Shown piece after piece: positions 1 to 9,495 of a stretch of DNA of 64,000 bases. How positions within the stretch are numbered: the first letter of the stretch is position 1; each line of letters begins with the position of its first letter. Source of the stretch: Nonomuraea typhae (GTDB taxonomy: Bacteria > Actinomycetota > Actinomycetes > Streptosporangiales > Streptosporangiaceae). The DNA is taken from positions 434,001 to 498,000 of the forward strand of contig NZ_VRLV01000002.1 in the NCBI RefSeq assembly GCF_009760925.1, given 5' to 3'. The translations under genes were made by a program, and so were the position numbers. Under the pieces are notes generated by a model, which worked only from the letters and a program-made list of their open reading frames with translations, had not been told where the DNA came from and did not search any database.

Positions 1-452
1 GGCTGGACGTGCCGCTGCTGTGCCAGGGCGACGACTCCACGATGCTGCTCGTCAAGCAGTTCGCCGAGGATGAGCCGACCTGCCTGTTCGGCACGCTCTC
101 CCTGTGGCAGGGGGTGGACGTGCCCGGGCCGTCGCTGCGGCTGGTCATCATCGACCGGGTGCCGTTCCCCCGCCCCGACGACCCGCTCACCTCGGCCCGC
201 CAGCGCCACGTGCAGGCACGGGGCGGCAACGGCTTCATGACGGTGGCGGCCACCCACGCCGCCCTCCTCCTGGCCCAGGGAACCGGCCGGCTGCTGCGCT
301 CGATGGACGACAAGGGCGTGGTGGCGGTCCTCGACCCGCGCCTGGCCACCGCCCGCTACAGCGGCTTCCTCCTCGGCAGCCTGCCGCCGTTCTGGCGCAC
401 CACCGACCCGGCCGTGCCGCGAGCCGCGCTCAAACGGCTGGCGTCCACCTGA
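1..452 (+). CDS. ATP-dependent DNA helicase, DinG/XPD type (C-terminal part)
   Basis: The 5' end lies outside the window; about 149 C-terminal residues are visible. They match the last helicase domain of DinG-like superfamily 2 enzymes: the GTLSLWQGVDVPG segment, the IDRVPFPRPDDP segment, and an arginine-finger-like motif VI (QGTGRLLRS) followed by DKGVVAVLDPR. DinG helicases unwind forked or R-loop DNA using ATP. The Fe-S region expected further upstream cannot be seen. The gene is convergent with the esterase gene, with a strong hairpin between them. The family call is confident; the precise subfamily is inferred. Confidence 0.85.
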   Translation, partial: LDVPLLCQGDDSTMLLVKQFAEDEPTCLFGTLSLWQGVDVPGPSLRLVIIDRVPFPRPDDPLTSARQRHVQARGGNGFMTVAATHAALLLAQGTGRLLRSMDDKGVVAVLDPRLATARYSGFLLGSLPPFWRTTDPAVPRAALKRLAST

Positions 453-461
453 CAGGATGGC

Positions 462-491
462 GGTGGCGGCGCCCGCCCCGACGCCGCCACC
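462..491. terminator. Bidirectional hairpin between convergent genes
   Basis: A perfect 10-bp inverted repeat (GGTGGCGGCG at 462-471, CGCCGCCACC at 482-491) with a 10-nt loop sits between the helicase stop and the esterase stop. There is no long T-run, as is usual for GC-rich actinomycete terminators. Confidence 0.6.
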
Positions 492-537
492 GGAGCGAGG
501 CTAGTGAGACCCGCTTTCGATTCGCTTTATACGCAGG

Positions 538-1296
538 TCACAGCCACGGCGCCAGATCGGGGCGCTTGGGCAGGACGCCGTCGCCGGAGCTGGTGCCGCG
601 CAGCCGGCGGGTCACCCACGGCACCAGGTGCTCGCGGATCCACTGGGCGTCCTCGCGCCGCTTGGCCCGCGGGTCCACCACGCGCTCCGGCCACGCCTTC
701 TGCCACGACTCGTCGAAGGGCACCTCGAGCACGTCCAGGACCCGGGCGGCGACCAGGCGGTGCCCGTCCTCGTTCATGTGCAGGCGGTCCTCGCTCCAGG
801 CTCGCCAGTCGCGCAGGCCCTGCATGGACCACTGGTCGACCAAGCGGCAGCCGTACAGGTCGGCGATCGAGCGGACGTGAAGGTAGAAGACGGCGAACTT
901 CCCGCGCATGCGGCGCATCAGCGGGGTGTCGCGCGGGTCCACGCCGGTGAACAACAGCACGTCGGCGCCCGTGGCCCGCAGGTCGCGGGCGGCGTGGGCG
1001 AGCAGCTTGGCCATCGCGTCCGGGTCGCTGCCGGGGCGCAGCAGGTCGTTGCCGCCCGCGCAGAGGCTGACCAGTTCGGGGGCCATCTCGACGGCGGCGG
1101 GCACCTGCTCGCCGACGATCTGGTCGATCAGCTTGCCGCGCACGGCCAGGTTCGCGTAGCGGAAGGACGGGTTCTCGACGGCCAGGCGTTCGGCCACCCG
1201 GTCGGCCCAGCCCCGGTAGCGGCCGTTGACGCCCGGGTCGTTCAATCCCTCGGTAAAACTGTCGCCCAGGGCGACGAATGAGCCGTAGTGCCGCAT
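538..1296 (-). CDS. SGNH/GDSL-family hydrolase
   Basis: A 252-aa serine esterase/lipase-like enzyme. Block I is GDSFTEG with the nucleophile at Ser13; the GGND block III and the C-terminal DRLHMNEDGH block (catalytic Asp/His) are all present. There is no signal peptide, so it is probably cytoplasmic. Its ATG overlaps the aroQ stop by one base (TAATG), so it is the last gene of the shikimate operon. The substrate cannot be deduced. Confidence 0.85.
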   Translation of the reverse strand: MRHYGSFVALGDSFTEGLNDPGVNGRYRGWADRVAERLAVENPSFRYANLAVRGKLIDQIVGEQVPAAVEMAPELVSLCAGGNDLLRPGSDPDAMAKLLAHAARDLRATGADVLLFTGVDPRDTPLMRRMRGKFAVFYLHVRSIADLYGCRLVDQWSMQGLRDWRAWSEDRLHMNEDGHRLVAARVLDVLEVPFDESWQKAWPERVVDPRAKRREDAQWIREHLVPWVTRRLRGTSSGDGVLPKRPDLAPWL

Positions 1297-1727
1297 TACT
1301 CGCTTGCCATCTCCACGATCGCCTGCAGGGCCAGGACGTACGAGCGCAGCCCGAACCCGGCGATCGTGCCGGTCGCCACCCCGGCCACGACCGAGGTGTG
1401 GCGGAACTCCTCGCGCGCCGCCGGGTTCGAGATGTGCACCTCGACCAGCGGCGCCGTGCGCTGGGCTATCGCGTCGCGCAGGGCGTAGGAGTAGTGGGTG
1501 AAGGCGGCCGGGTTGAGCACGACGGGGATCTTGTGGTCGGCGGCCTCGTGGATCCAGCCGACCATCGTGGCCTCGTCGTCGGTCTGCCGGACCACGACCT
1601 CGACCCCCAGCTCGCGGCCGGTCTCCCGGCAGAGCTCGGCGAGGTCGGCGAACGTCTCGGCCCCGTAGACGTCGGGCTCGCGGGTGCCGAGACGGCGCAG
1701 GTTGGGGCCGTTGAGCACGTAGATCAT
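1296..1727 (-). CDS. aroQ: 3-dehydroquinate dehydratase, type II
   Basis: A 143-aa cytoplasmic enzyme that converts 3-dehydroquinate to 3-dehydroshikimate. It shows NGPNL at the N-terminus, the flexible-loop REPDVYG with the likely catalytic Tyr21, the NPAAFTHYS substrate loop and the EVHISN segment carrying the catalytic His. Length is normal for the dodecameric type II family. The usual NLNLLG is NLRRLG here. It overlaps aroB by 4 bases and the esterase by 1 base. Confidence 0.95.
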   Translation of the reverse strand: MIYVLNGPNLRRLGTREPDVYGAETFADLAELCRETGRELGVEVVVRQTDDEATMVGWIHEAADHKIPVVLNPAAFTHYSYALRDAIAQRTAPLVEVHISNPAAREEFRHTSVVAGVATGTIAGFGLRSYVLALQAIVEMASE

Positions 1728-2794
1728 CGTGCTGTCTCCTTGTAGGCGGCCTCCAGGAGCTCCTCGGCCGGGTCCTCCAGACGGGCCGGCTTGGCCAGGT
1801 CGTCCAGGACGACGAAGCGCTGCTTGGCGCCGCGGTTCTTCTTGTCCAGGCGCATGTGCTCGCGCAGCTCCGGCCAGGCGTCGGCGCGGTAGGAGGTGGG
1901 CAGGCCCACGGCGCGCAGGATGCTCCGGGTGCGCTCGACCAGGTTGGCCCGCCCCGACAGGCGCGACAGCTCGGCGGCGTAGACCATGCCGATGGCCACG
2001 GCCTCGCCGTGGCGCATGCGGTAGCCCTCGTGGCGTTCGATCGCGTGGGCCAGCGTGTGGCCGTAGTTGAGGATCTCGCGCAGGCCCGCCTCGCGCAGGT
2101 CGGCGCCGACCACGTCGGCCTTCACCTGGATCTTGCGCTCGATCAGCTCACGGGTGTGCTCGCCCTCCGGGCGGGTGGCCGCCTCCGGGTCGTCCTCGAT
2201 CAGCATGAGGATCGTCGGGTCGGCGATGAACCCGCCCTTGATGACCTCGGCCAGGCCGGCCACGTAGTCCTCGCGCGGCATCGACGGCAGCGTCGCCAGG
2301 TCGCACAGCACGCCCGCGGGCGGCAGGAAGGTGCCCACGAGGTTCTTGCCCTCAGGGGTGTCGATGCCGTTCTTGCCCCCGACCGCCGCGTCCACCATGG
2401 CCAGCAGCGTCGTCGGCACGAGCACGACCTTGATGCCGCGCAGCCAGGTGCCGGCGACGAACCCGGCCAGATCGGTGGTCGCGCCGCCGCCCACGCCGAC
2501 GACCGCGTCGGAGCGGGTGACGCCGTAGCGGCCGAGCGCCGACCACAGCCCGGCGGCCACCTCGACGGACTTGGCCTGCTCGCCGTCGGGCACCGGCAGG
2601 TCGACGACGTCGTAGCCGCTCTTGGCCAGCGCGTCGCAGACCGGGCGGGAGATCTCGGGCAGCGTGGCCGGATGGATCACCGCGACCGTCCGCACCCCGT
2701 CGCCGAGCAGCCCGGGCAGCTCCCCCAGCACGCCGGTGCCGACGACCACGTCGTACGGGCTGTCGCCCTTGACCGTGATCCGGGTGACGCTCAT
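1724..2794 (-). CDS. aroB: 3-dehydroquinate synthase
   Basis: A 356-aa NAD- and metal-dependent enzyme making 3-dehydroquinate from DAHP. Visible signatures are the NAD-binding [13 protein letters not shown], a VGGKNGID segment, and metal ligands in [20 protein letters not shown] and HGEAVAIGM. It overlaps aroK by 4 bases upstream and aroQ by 4 bases downstream, so the block is translationally coupled. Confidence 0.96.
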   Translation of the reverse strand: MSVTRITVKGDSPYDVVVGTGVLGELPGLLGDGVRTVAVIHPATLPEISRPVCDALAKSGYDVVDLPVPDGEQAKSVEVAAGLWSALGRYGVTRSDAVVGVGGGATTDLAGFVAGTWLRGIKVVLVPTTLLAMVDAAVGGKNGIDTPEGKNLVGTFLPPAGVLCDLATLPSMPREDYVAGLAEVIKGGFIADPTILMLIEDDPEAATRPEGEHTRELIERKIQVKADVVGADLREAGLREILNYGHTLAHAIERHEGYRMRHGEAVAIGMVYAAELSRLSGRANLVERTRSILRAVGLPTSYRADAWPELREHMRLDKKNRGAKQRFVVLDDLAKPARLEDPAEELLEAAYKETAR

Positions 2795-3309
2795 GCCCCG
2801 AGTCCCTTCACGATCTCCTCGACGAGGTCGCCCGGCTCGCGGCCGTCCGTCGCCACGGTCAGTACGGCCAGCCGCTCGTAGATGGGGCGCCGCTGCTCCA
2901 TGAGCTTCTTCAGCTGGCTGCGCGGGTTGAGCACGAGCAGCGGCCGGGCCGAGGCCAGCCCCACCCGCTGCACCGCGTCGGCCAGCCCCACCTGCAGGTA
3001 GACGACCGGGTGCCCGGCGAGCAGCGCCTGGGTGTCCTCGCGCAGGATGGCGCCGCCGCCCAGCGACAGGACGCCGTCGTGCTCGGCCAGCGCGGTGCGC
3101 ACCGCCTCGGACTCCAGCTCGCGGAAGCGCTCCTCGCCGTCCTCGACGAAGATGTCGCTGACGGGCTTGCCCGCCACGGACTCGACGTCGGCGTCGGTGT
3201 CGCGGTAGGCGACGCCGAGCCGGTCGGCCAGCAGGCGGCCGAGCGTGGACTTGCCCGATCCGGGCGGCCCGATGAGTACCGCTGTGGTCATGGCTCGCTC
3301 CGTGCTCAC
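2791..3309 (-). CDS. aroK: Shikimate kinase
   Basis: A 172-aa P-loop kinase that phosphorylates shikimate at O3. Walker A is GPPGSGKST, the shikimate-binding Asp lies in DTDADVE, the glycine-rich SLGGGAI and the LID region RRPIYERLA are all visible. It overlaps aroC and aroB by 4 bases each. Confidence 0.96.
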   Translation of the reverse strand: MSTERAMTTAVLIGPPGSGKSTLGRLLADRLGVAYRDTDADVESVAGKPVSDIFVEDGEERFRELESEAVRTALAEHDGVLSLGGGAILREDTQALLAGHPVVYLQVGLADAVQRVGLASARPLLVLNPRSQLKKLMEQRRPIYERLAVLTVATDGREPGDLVEEIVKGLGA

Positions 3310-4487
3310 TTGATCACCATCGACGACAGGTAGCCGGACAGGTTGCGGGCGACCTCCTCGACCGAGTCGCCGCCGAACTTCTCCAGCGCCGTGTCGGCCA
3401 GCACCAGCGCGACCATCGCCTCGGCCACGATGCCGGCGGCCGGGACCGCGCAGACGTCGGAGCGCTCGTGGTGCGCCTTGGCCGCCTCACCGGTCTTGAC
3501 GTCGATCGTGGCCAGCGCCCTCGGGACCGTGGAGATCGGCTTCATCGCGGCGCTGACGCGCAGCACCTCGCCGTTGGTCATGCCGCCCTCGACGCCGCCG
3601 GCGCGGTTGGTGATGCGCCGCACGCCGTCGGCGGTGGTGTACTCGATCTCGTCGTGGGCGCGCGATCCGGGACGGCGGGCCGTCTCGAACCCGTCGCCGA
3701 CCGCCACGCCCTTGATCGCCTGGATGCCCATGAGGGCCGCCGCGAGGCGGGAGTCGAGGCGCCGGTCCCAGTGTGTGTAGCTGCCCAGGCCGGGCGGCAG
3801 GCCGTACGCGAGCACCTCGACCACGCCGCCGAGCGTGTCGCCGTCCTTGTGCGCCTTGTCGATGACGGCCACCATGGCGGCGCTGCCTTCGGGGTCGTAG
3901 CAGCGGACCGGGTCGTCGTCGATGCGCTGCAGGTCGCCCGGGCCGGGGAGGTTCTCGGCCGGGGTGCGGGCTCCGCCGATCTCGGTCACGTGGCTGACGA
4001 TGTCCACGCCCAGCGCCTGCTTGAGGAAGCGCCTGGCCACCTCGCCCAGCGCCACCCGCGCCGCCGTCTCCCGGGCGCTGGCCCGGTCGAGGACGTTGCG
4101 GGCGTCGTCGAAGCCGTACTTCTGCATGCCCGCCAGGTCGGCGTGCCCGGGACGGGGCCGCGAGCGCGGCGCGTTGCGCGCCAGCCCCTCGAGCTCTGCC
4201 GCGTCGACCGGATCGGCCGCCATGACCTTCTCCCACTTGGGCCACTCGGTGTTGCCGACCCGGATCGCGACCGGGCTGCCCATCGTGCGCCCGTGGCGGA
4301 CGCCGCCGGCGATCGTCACCTCGTCCTGCTCGAACTTCATCCGCGCCCCGCGCCCATAACCGAGCCGGCGGCGGCGCAGCGCCTCGTCGATGGCGGCCGT
4401 GGTCACCTCGACCCCGGCCGGCAGGCCCTCCATGATGGCGACGAGTTCGGGGCCGTGGGACTCTCCGGCGGTCAACCAGCGCAACAT
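3306..4487 (-). CDS. aroC: Chorismate synthase
   Basis: A 393-aa FMN-dependent enzyme catalysing the last step of the shikimate pathway. The ATG at 4487 was chosen because the family begins with [13 protein letters not shown]; an in-frame extension upstream is unlike the family. [11 protein letters not shown] and [12 protein letters not shown] are typical signatures. It is the first aro gene, 43 bp downstream of the prepilin peptidase. Confidence 0.95.
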   Translation of the reverse strand: MLRWLTAGESHGPELVAIMEGLPAGVEVTTAAIDEALRRRRLGYGRGARMKFEQDEVTIAGGVRHGRTMGSPVAIRVGNTEWPKWEKVMAADPVDAAELEGLARNAPRSRPRPGHADLAGMQKYGFDDARNVLDRASARETAARVALGEVARRFLKQALGVDIVSHVTEIGGARTPAENLPGPGDLQRIDDDPVRCYDPEGSAAMVAVIDKAHKDGDTLGGVVEVLAYGLPPGLGSYTHWDRRLDSRLAAALMGIQAIKGVAVGDGFETARRPGSRAHDEIEYTTADGVRRITNRAGGVEGGMTNGEVLRVSAAMKPISTVPRALATIDVKTGEAAKAHHERSDVCAVPAAGIVAEAMVALVLADTALEKFGGDSVEEVARNLSGYLSSMVIK

Positions 4488-4530
4488 GCCCCCAAGTCTT
4501 CCATGCGCGGCAGTGTGCTGACGTCGGTGT

Positions 4531-5163
4531 TCAGCTGCCGAGACAGAGCGTCCCAAACGCCCCGAACAGCATGAACGGCCCAAACGGGAACTGGGTGTCC
4601 CGCCCGCCCCGCTTCGTGACCAGCAGCCAGACGGCGTACGCGGCCCCGAGCAGTTGCCCCCCGAGAGCCGCGGCCACCCAGTGCTCCCACCCGAGCGTGG
4701 CCACCGCCATCCCGATCAGCCCCGCCAGCTTGACGTCGCCCAGGCCCATGTCGCTGGGCTTGATGAACCACAGAACCCCGTAGAGGAAGACCAGCGCCAC
4801 CCCGCCCAGGACGCCCTGCGCCAGCTCGCCGGTGGGGACGAGGGTGAGGGCCAGAATCGGGTAGGCCGGGAGGGTGAGCACGTCGGGCAGGCGCGTGGTG
4901 CGCCAGTCGATGACCGCCAGAGCCGTGCCGACCAGCGTGAAGAACAGGTACGGCAGGCCCGCCCGCCACACCACCAGCCCGCACACGAGGGCACACGCGA
5001 CCTCGTAGGAGGGCGGCCACCGGTACCGCGGCCACCGCAACAGCGCGCGCTTCGCCTCGGCCTTCCGATCGACCGGCTCCACCTCGAACCCGGCCGCCAT
5101 CGCCCGGACATACCCACCCCAGAGCAGCCCGGCCACCACACCAACCGCGACCACTAGGCCCAT
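4531..5163 (-). CDS. Prepilin leader peptidase, A24 family
   Basis: A 210-aa membrane aspartyl protease with about six hydrophobic segments. The two catalytic aspartates lie in [15 protein letters not shown] and in GLGDVKLAG. The N-terminal cysteine-rich methyltransferase domain of proteobacterial PilD is absent, as is common in actinomycetes. ATG 5163 was chosen because the first membrane helix begins directly after it. It probably processes type IV/Tad prepilins, but no pilin gene is in view. It lies upstream of aroC on the same strand. Confidence 0.88.
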   Translation of the reverse strand: MGLVVAVGVVAGLLWGGYVRAMAAGFEVEPVDRKAEAKRALLRWPRYRWPPSYEVACALVCGLVVWRAGLPYLFFTLVGTALAVIDWRTTRLPDVLTLPAYPILALTLVPTGELAQGVLGGVALVFLYGVLWFIKPSDMGLGDVKLAGLIGMAVATLGWEHWVAAALGGQLLGAAYAVWLLVTKRGGRDTQFPFGPFMLFGAFGTLCLGS

Positions 5164-5319
5164 GCTTTGAGGGTAACCACGTCTTCCTTCTCCCACGGGG
5201 GAAACCGGTTGGGTTTTAGGGGGCTGTCCTTGGGCTTCTGGTGACCGGAGAGCGGGCGGGCACCCACCGACCGGGTGGTTGTGCCGGGGTGGCACCGCGG
5301 CGCCGTACCGGAAAAGGGG

Positions 5320-5847
5320 TTAGGAGCGGCGCCAGGGCCAGCGGCGTTTGGGCGGGGTGGGGGCCAGGCGGGCGACGGTGACGCCTTCTGGGGTGGTGCC
5401 GGTGGCCACGGCGGCCAGGGCGGTCAGGACGTCGCCTTCGATGACGAAGGACACGGGGCCGGCCACGTCGATGACCACGGCGGCGGCCTGTTCGGCGGCG
5501 GCGGCGCGGCAGACCTGGAGGGTGCTCGACTGGATGGGGCGGGCGTCGGGGCGCCATCGGGTCAGGGCGGCCGCGCCGGTGAAGGCCAGCACGGCTTCCC
5601 TGCCGTCCCTGCCGACGAGTTTGGGCAGGGCCATCTCGCTCTCCTTCTCCTGCTTGAGGCCGTGTGAGCCCACTTCGGAGGAGGTCAGGAGGGCGACGAC
5701 GGGCACCAGCAGCCGGGCTCCGCTCAGCGCCGACAGCACCTCGGTGGCGTCGGCGCCGCCGGCGTCGTAGGCGGCCAGGGCGGCGGCGACGGCGGGGTCG
5801 GCGCTGCCGTCGTCGCCGGGTACGAGGGGTTGCGGAATGCTCGGCAC
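5320..5847 (-). CDS. SseB-like protein
   Basis: A 175-aa protein with the SseB N-terminal domain pattern: VPSIPQPL at the start, DPAVAAALAAYDAG, then LLVPVVAL and later EAVLAFTGAAALTRW. GTG 5847 was chosen because upstream in-frame sequence is Arg/Pro-rich and belongs to the previous gene. It follows the LD-carboxypeptidase by 23 bp and is probably the last gene of the peptide-import operon. The biochemical role of these proteins in actinomycetes is not known. Confidence 0.72.
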   Translation of the reverse strand: MPSIPQPLVPGDDGSADPAVAAALAAYDAGGADATEVLSALSGARLLVPVVALLTSSEVGSHGLKQEKESEMALPKLVGRDGREAVLAFTGAAALTRWRPDARPIQSSTLQVCRAAAAEQAAAVVIDVAGPVSFVIEGDVLTALAAVATGTTPEGVTVARLAPTPPKRRWPWRRS

Positions 5848-5870
5848 AACGTCCGAGCGTACGGCAGGCG

Positions 5871-6803
5871 TCAGGCTGTCCAGGACACGGCGGGTTTCAG
5901 CAGGGTCAGGGTGCCGGCTTCGGTGTCGAGGCGGGCGGGGACGCCGATGGGGTAGGTCTGCATGGGGATGTTGTGGCCGATGTCGGCGCCGGCGAGCACG
6001 GGGACGCCGAGGTCGGCGAACCGGTCGGACAGGAGGCGTTCGACGTCCCGCGGGTCGCCGCATTCGGTGAAGGTGCCCAGCAGGATGCCCGCGACGCCGT
6101 CGGTGTAGGTCGAGCGGCGGAGCTGGGTCAGGATGCGGTCCAGGCGGAAGGTGAACTCGTCGACGTCCTCGAGGAAGAGGATCGCTCCGGCGGCGGGCAG
6201 GGAGGTGTCGGTGCCGAGGCCGGCGGCCAGGAGGCTGGCGTTGCCGCCCACGGTGACGCCCTCGGCCACGCCGGGGGTGATCGTGCGGGCGTCGGCGAAG
6301 CGCAGTTCGGTGACGGGCTGGGTGACCATGGTCATGAGCGTGTCGAAGGCGTAGGAGCCGGCCCCTTCGTGGAAGGCGTCGCAGGCGACCATGGGGCCGA
6401 AGAAGCTGGCCCAGCCGAGCTTCACGGCTATCGCCTCCAGCAGGGCCGTCACGTCGGAGTAGCCGACCACCACCTTGGGGCGGGCGGGGTCGATCCGGGA
6501 CCAGTCGACGCGTTCGAGCGTACGCTGGGCGCCGTAGCCGCCGCCGGCGGTGAAGACGGCGGCGTAGGCGGGGTCGGCCAGGGCGGTGGTGAGGTCGGCG
6601 GCGCGCAGGGTGTCGTCGCCGGCCAGGTAGTCGAAGTCCGTCTCGCCGGCTCGGGCGGAGGCGAAGACCTCGACCTCCAGGCCGTATGCCTTCAGGGCCC
6701 GGACGCCGCCGTCGAGTTTGGCCTGGTTGCAGGGGCTCGAGGCGACGATGACGGCGACGCGGTCGCCGGGGCGGAGGGCGGGCGGCGGAAGGAGCGGGTT
6801 CAC
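5871..6803 (-). CDS. LD-carboxypeptidase (S66, LdcA/MccF-like)
   Basis: A 310-aa serine peptidase. The nucleophilic Ser lies in VGYSDVTALL, the catalytic Glu in FLEDVDEFTFRLDR and the His in ADIGHN; the GGGYGAQR oxyanion region is also present. S66 enzymes remove terminal D-Ala from muropeptides or inactivate microcin C-like peptides. GTG 6803 has a GGAGGT Shine-Dalgarno and overlaps the transporter ATPase stop by 4 bases. Coupling to a peptide importer suggests muropeptide recycling or detoxification of an imported peptide. Confidence 0.88.
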   Translation of the reverse strand: MNPLLPPPALRPGDRVAVIVASSPCNQAKLDGGVRALKAYGLEVEVFASARAGETDFDYLAGDDTLRAADLTTALADPAYAAVFTAGGGYGAQRTLERVDWSRIDPARPKVVVGYSDVTALLEAIAVKLGWASFFGPMVACDAFHEGAGSYAFDTLMTMVTQPVTELRFADARTITPGVAEGVTVGGNASLLAAGLGTDTSLPAAGAILFLEDVDEFTFRLDRILTQLRRSTYTDGVAGILLGTFTECGDPRDVERLLSDRFADLGVPVLAGADIGHNIPMQTYPIGVPARLDTEAGTLTLLKPAVSWTA

Positions 6804-7714
6804 AGAGTTACCTCCGGACAGGCCACGGAGTCGGCGGCGGGCAGGATGGGCAGGTCGATGGTGTCGCATCCGGTGGTCCGGACGGGACACCTGGGGTGGA
6901 AGCGGCAGCCTCCGGGCACCCGGGTGGGGTCGGGGGGCTCGCCGGTGAGGACGATGCGTTCCCCGGATTCGGGCAGCACCGACAGCAGGGCGCGGGTATA
7001 GGGGTGGCGGGGGCGCAGCAGGACGTCCTCGACGGTGCCGGTCTCGACGATGCGGCCCAGGTACATCACCGCGACGCGGTCGGCGATGTTCCAGGCCAGG
7101 CCGAGGTCGTGGCTGACGACGAGCGCGGACAGGCCGAGCTGGTCGCGCAGGGACAGCAGCAGTTTCAGGATCTCGCCGCGGACGGAGGCGTCGAGCGAGG
7201 CGACCGGCTCGTCGGCGACGATCACCGCCGGGTTCATGGCGAGCGCTCCGGCGATGACGACGCGCTGCTGCTGGCCGCCGGAGAGCTCGTGCGGGTGGCG
7301 GCGGACGTAGTCCTCCGGCGGGCGCAGTCCGGCGCGGGCCAGCGCGGTGTGGACGCGGTCGCGCAGGCCGGCGCGTTCGCCGTGCAGGCGCGGGCCTTCG
7401 GCGACGGCGTCGAAGACGTTCTGGCGGGGGTTGAGCGCGCCTCCGGGGTCCTGGAGGACGAGTTGCACCTGTTTGCGGTAGGCGCGCATGCGGCGCGGGT
7501 CGAGGGGTTCGCCCTGGTAGCGCACCTGCCCGGAGGTGGGGGTGACCAGGCCGGTCAACGCCCTGGCGAGGGTGCTCTTGCCGCAGCCCGACTCGCCGAT
7601 GAGGGCGACGATCTCGCCGGGCCGTACCTGGAGGTTGACGCCGTCCACGGCGAGGGCGGGCGCGCGTCCGCCGCGGGCGGGGTAGACGACGCGCAGGTCG
7701 CGGGCCTCAAGCAC
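6800..7714 (-). CDS. Peptide ABC transporter ATP-binding protein (DppF/OppF type)
   Basis: A 304-aa ATPase with Walker A GESGCGKST, signature LSGGQQQRV, Walker B VIVADEP and the H-loop SHDLG. The C-terminal oligopeptide-transporter extension contains HPRCP. GTG 7714 was chosen for its GGAGGGAG ribosome site; it overlaps the preceding ATPase gene by 8 bases. It acts at the inner face of the membrane with its paralogue to power peptide import. Confidence 0.92.
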   Translation of the reverse strand: MLEARDLRVVYPARGGRAPALAVDGVNLQVRPGEIVALIGESGCGKSTLARALTGLVTPTSGQVRYQGEPLDPRRMRAYRKQVQLVLQDPGGALNPRQNVFDAVAEGPRLHGERAGLRDRVHTALARAGLRPPEDYVRRHPHELSGGQQQRVVIAGALAMNPAVIVADEPVASLDASVRGEILKLLLSLRDQLGLSALVVSHDLGLAWNIADRVAVMYLGRIVETGTVEDVLLRPRHPYTRALLSVLPESGERIVLTGEPPDPTRVPGGCRFHPRCPVRTTGCDTIDLPILPAADSVACPEVTL

Positions 7715-8681
7715 GAACCTCTCCCTCCGGCACGCGGACGTCGCGGGGCTCCGGGACGCGGACGCAGGCCGCGCTGCGTGCGGGTCCGCTCGGCCGCAAC
7801 AGGACCTCTCCGGTACGGCAGGCGTCGCCGGCGTCCGGGCACCGGGGCGCGAACGCGCATCCGTCACCGATCGCGCGGGGCGGGTCGCCGGGCAGGCCGG
7901 TGGGGTTGCGGCGGGAGGCGGGGTCGCCGATGGCGGGGAAGGCGCCGGCCAGGGCCCTGGTGTAGGGGTGGCGGGGGTCGGTGAGGAGGTCGCGGGCGGG
8001 CCCGTGTTCGACGATCCGCCCGCCGTACATGATGGCGAGGGTGTCGCAGAGCCGGGCCAGGACGGACAGGTCGTGGCTGATCATGATGACGGCGCTGCCG
8101 GATTCGCGCACGAGGCGCGCGAGCAGGTCCATGACCTGGGCCTGGACCATCACGTCGAGGGCGGTGGTGGGCTCGTCGGCGATGATCAGGTCGGGGCGGC
8201 AGGCGAGGGCCATCGCGATCATGATGCGCTGGCGCTGGCCGCCGGAGAACTCGTGGGGGTAGGAGCGCAGGCGTTCCGGCGAGAGGCCGACGCTTTCCAT
8301 GAGGTCGGCGGCGCGTTGCCTGGCCTGCTTCGGCGTGGTCCCGTCGTGGAGCAGGACGGGCTCGGTGAGCTGGTCGCCGACGGTGCGCACGGGGTTGAGC
8401 GCGCTCATGGCGCCCTGGAAGACGACCGAGGCGGCCGACCAGCGCACGGCGCGCAGGCGGGACCAGCGGGCGCTCAGCAGGTTCTCGCCCTTGAACAGCA
8501 CCTCGCCGGTGATCCTGGCGGTCGCGGGCAGGAGGCGCAGCAGGCTGAGCGCCATGGTGGACTTGCCGCAGCCGGACTCGCCGGCGACGCCGAGGGTGCT
8601 GCCGGGGTCGAGGGTGAAGCTGACGCCGCGTACGGCGGGCGCCGCGCCGTACGACACACGCAGGTCGCGGACCTCAAGCAT
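7707..8681 (-). CDS. Peptide ABC transporter ATP-binding protein (DppD/OppD type)
   Basis: A 324-aa ATPase with Walker A GESGCGKST, signature FSGGQRQRI, Walker B LIIADEP and SHDLS, plus the cysteine-containing C-terminal extension (CAFAPRCP, DACRTGE) typical of the OppD/F family. It overlaps the upstream permease by 8 bases and the downstream ATPase by 8 bases. Confidence 0.92.
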   Translation of the reverse strand: MLEVRDLRVSYGAAPAVRGVSFTLDPGSTLGVAGESGCGKSTMALSLLRLLPATARITGEVLFKGENLLSARWSRLRAVRWSAASVVFQGAMSALNPVRTVGDQLTEPVLLHDGTTPKQARQRAADLMESVGLSPERLRSYPHEFSGGQRQRIMIAMALACRPDLIIADEPTTALDVMVQAQVMDLLARLVRESGSAVIMISHDLSVLARLCDTLAIMYGGRIVEHGPARDLLTDPRHPYTRALAGAFPAIGDPASRRNPTGLPGDPPRAIGDGCAFAPRCPDAGDACRTGEVLLRPSGPARSAACVRVPEPRDVRVPEGEVRA

Positions 8682-9495
8682 GCTGCACCATCCGGGGGTT
8701 GAGCAGGTGTTCCACGGCGCGCCCGGTGAGGGTGAAGCCGAGGACGACGAGCAGGATCGCGAGGCCGGGCGGCATGAGGTACCACCAGGCGCCCGCGGTG
8801 ACGGCGCCGCCGGAGAAGGCGGTCTGGAGCATCGAGCCCCAGGTGACGCTGGTGGGGTCGCCGAGGCCGAGGAAGGTCAGGGTGGCTTCGGACAGGATGG
8901 CCGAGGCGACGGTGAGGGTGCTGGAGACCAGGACGAGCGGCATCACGTTGGGCAGCACGTGGCGCAGCATGACCTGGCGGTCGCCGGCGCCGAGGGCTCT
9001 GGCGCGTTCGATGAACGGGCGGGCCGTGACGGCGAGGGTCTGAGCGCGCACGAGGCGGGCGGTGGCGGTCCAGGAGGTGACGGCGATGGCGATGGTGATC
9101 GAGGCGGCGCCCTGGCCGAGCACGGCCGACAGCGAGATGGCCAGCGGCAGGCTGGGCAGGGCGATGAACCAGTCGGTGACGTGCATGAGGGCCTGGCCGA
9201 CGCGCCCCTGGAAGTGCCCGGCGAGCAGGCCGACGGCGGTGCCGAGCAGGACGGTCAGCGCGGTGGCGATGAGGCCGATGCCGAGGGATTCGCGGCTGCC
9301 CCAGATGACCAGATGGAGGATGGAACGGCCGGCCAGGTCGGTGCCCAGCGGGTAGGCGCCGCTGGGCGGGGCCAGGCGCGGGCCGTCCACCCGGACCACG
9401 TCGAGCTGGTCGGCGCCGATGTAGAGCGGGGCGGTCAGGGCGAGCAGGGCGAAGGCGGCCAGGACGGCGGCGCCCCAGAGGCCGGAGCGCTTCAT
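8674..9495 (-). CDS. Peptide ABC transporter permease (DppC type)
   Basis: A 273-aa integral membrane protein with about six helices. It begins with a short cytoplasmic N-terminus and one helix, followed by the HPLGTD-like segment YPLGTDLAGRS. The EAA-type coupling loop (ERARALGAGDRQVMLRHVLP) and LSEATLTFLGLG are typical of DppC/OppC. ATG 9495 overlaps the stop of the partner permease by 4 bases. Confidence 0.92.
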   Translation of the reverse strand: MKRSGLWGAAVLAAFALLALTAPLYIGADQLDVVRVDGPRLAPPSGAYPLGTDLAGRSILHLVIWGSRESLGIGLIATALTVLLGTAVGLLAGHFQGRVGQALMHVTDWFIALPSLPLAISLSAVLGQGAASITIAIAVTSWTATARLVRAQTLAVTARPFIERARALGAGDRQVMLRHVLPNVMPLVLVSSTLTVASAILSEATLTFLGLGDPTSVTWGSMLQTAFSGGAVTAGAWWYLMPPGLAILLVVLGFTLTGRAVEHLLNPRMVQHA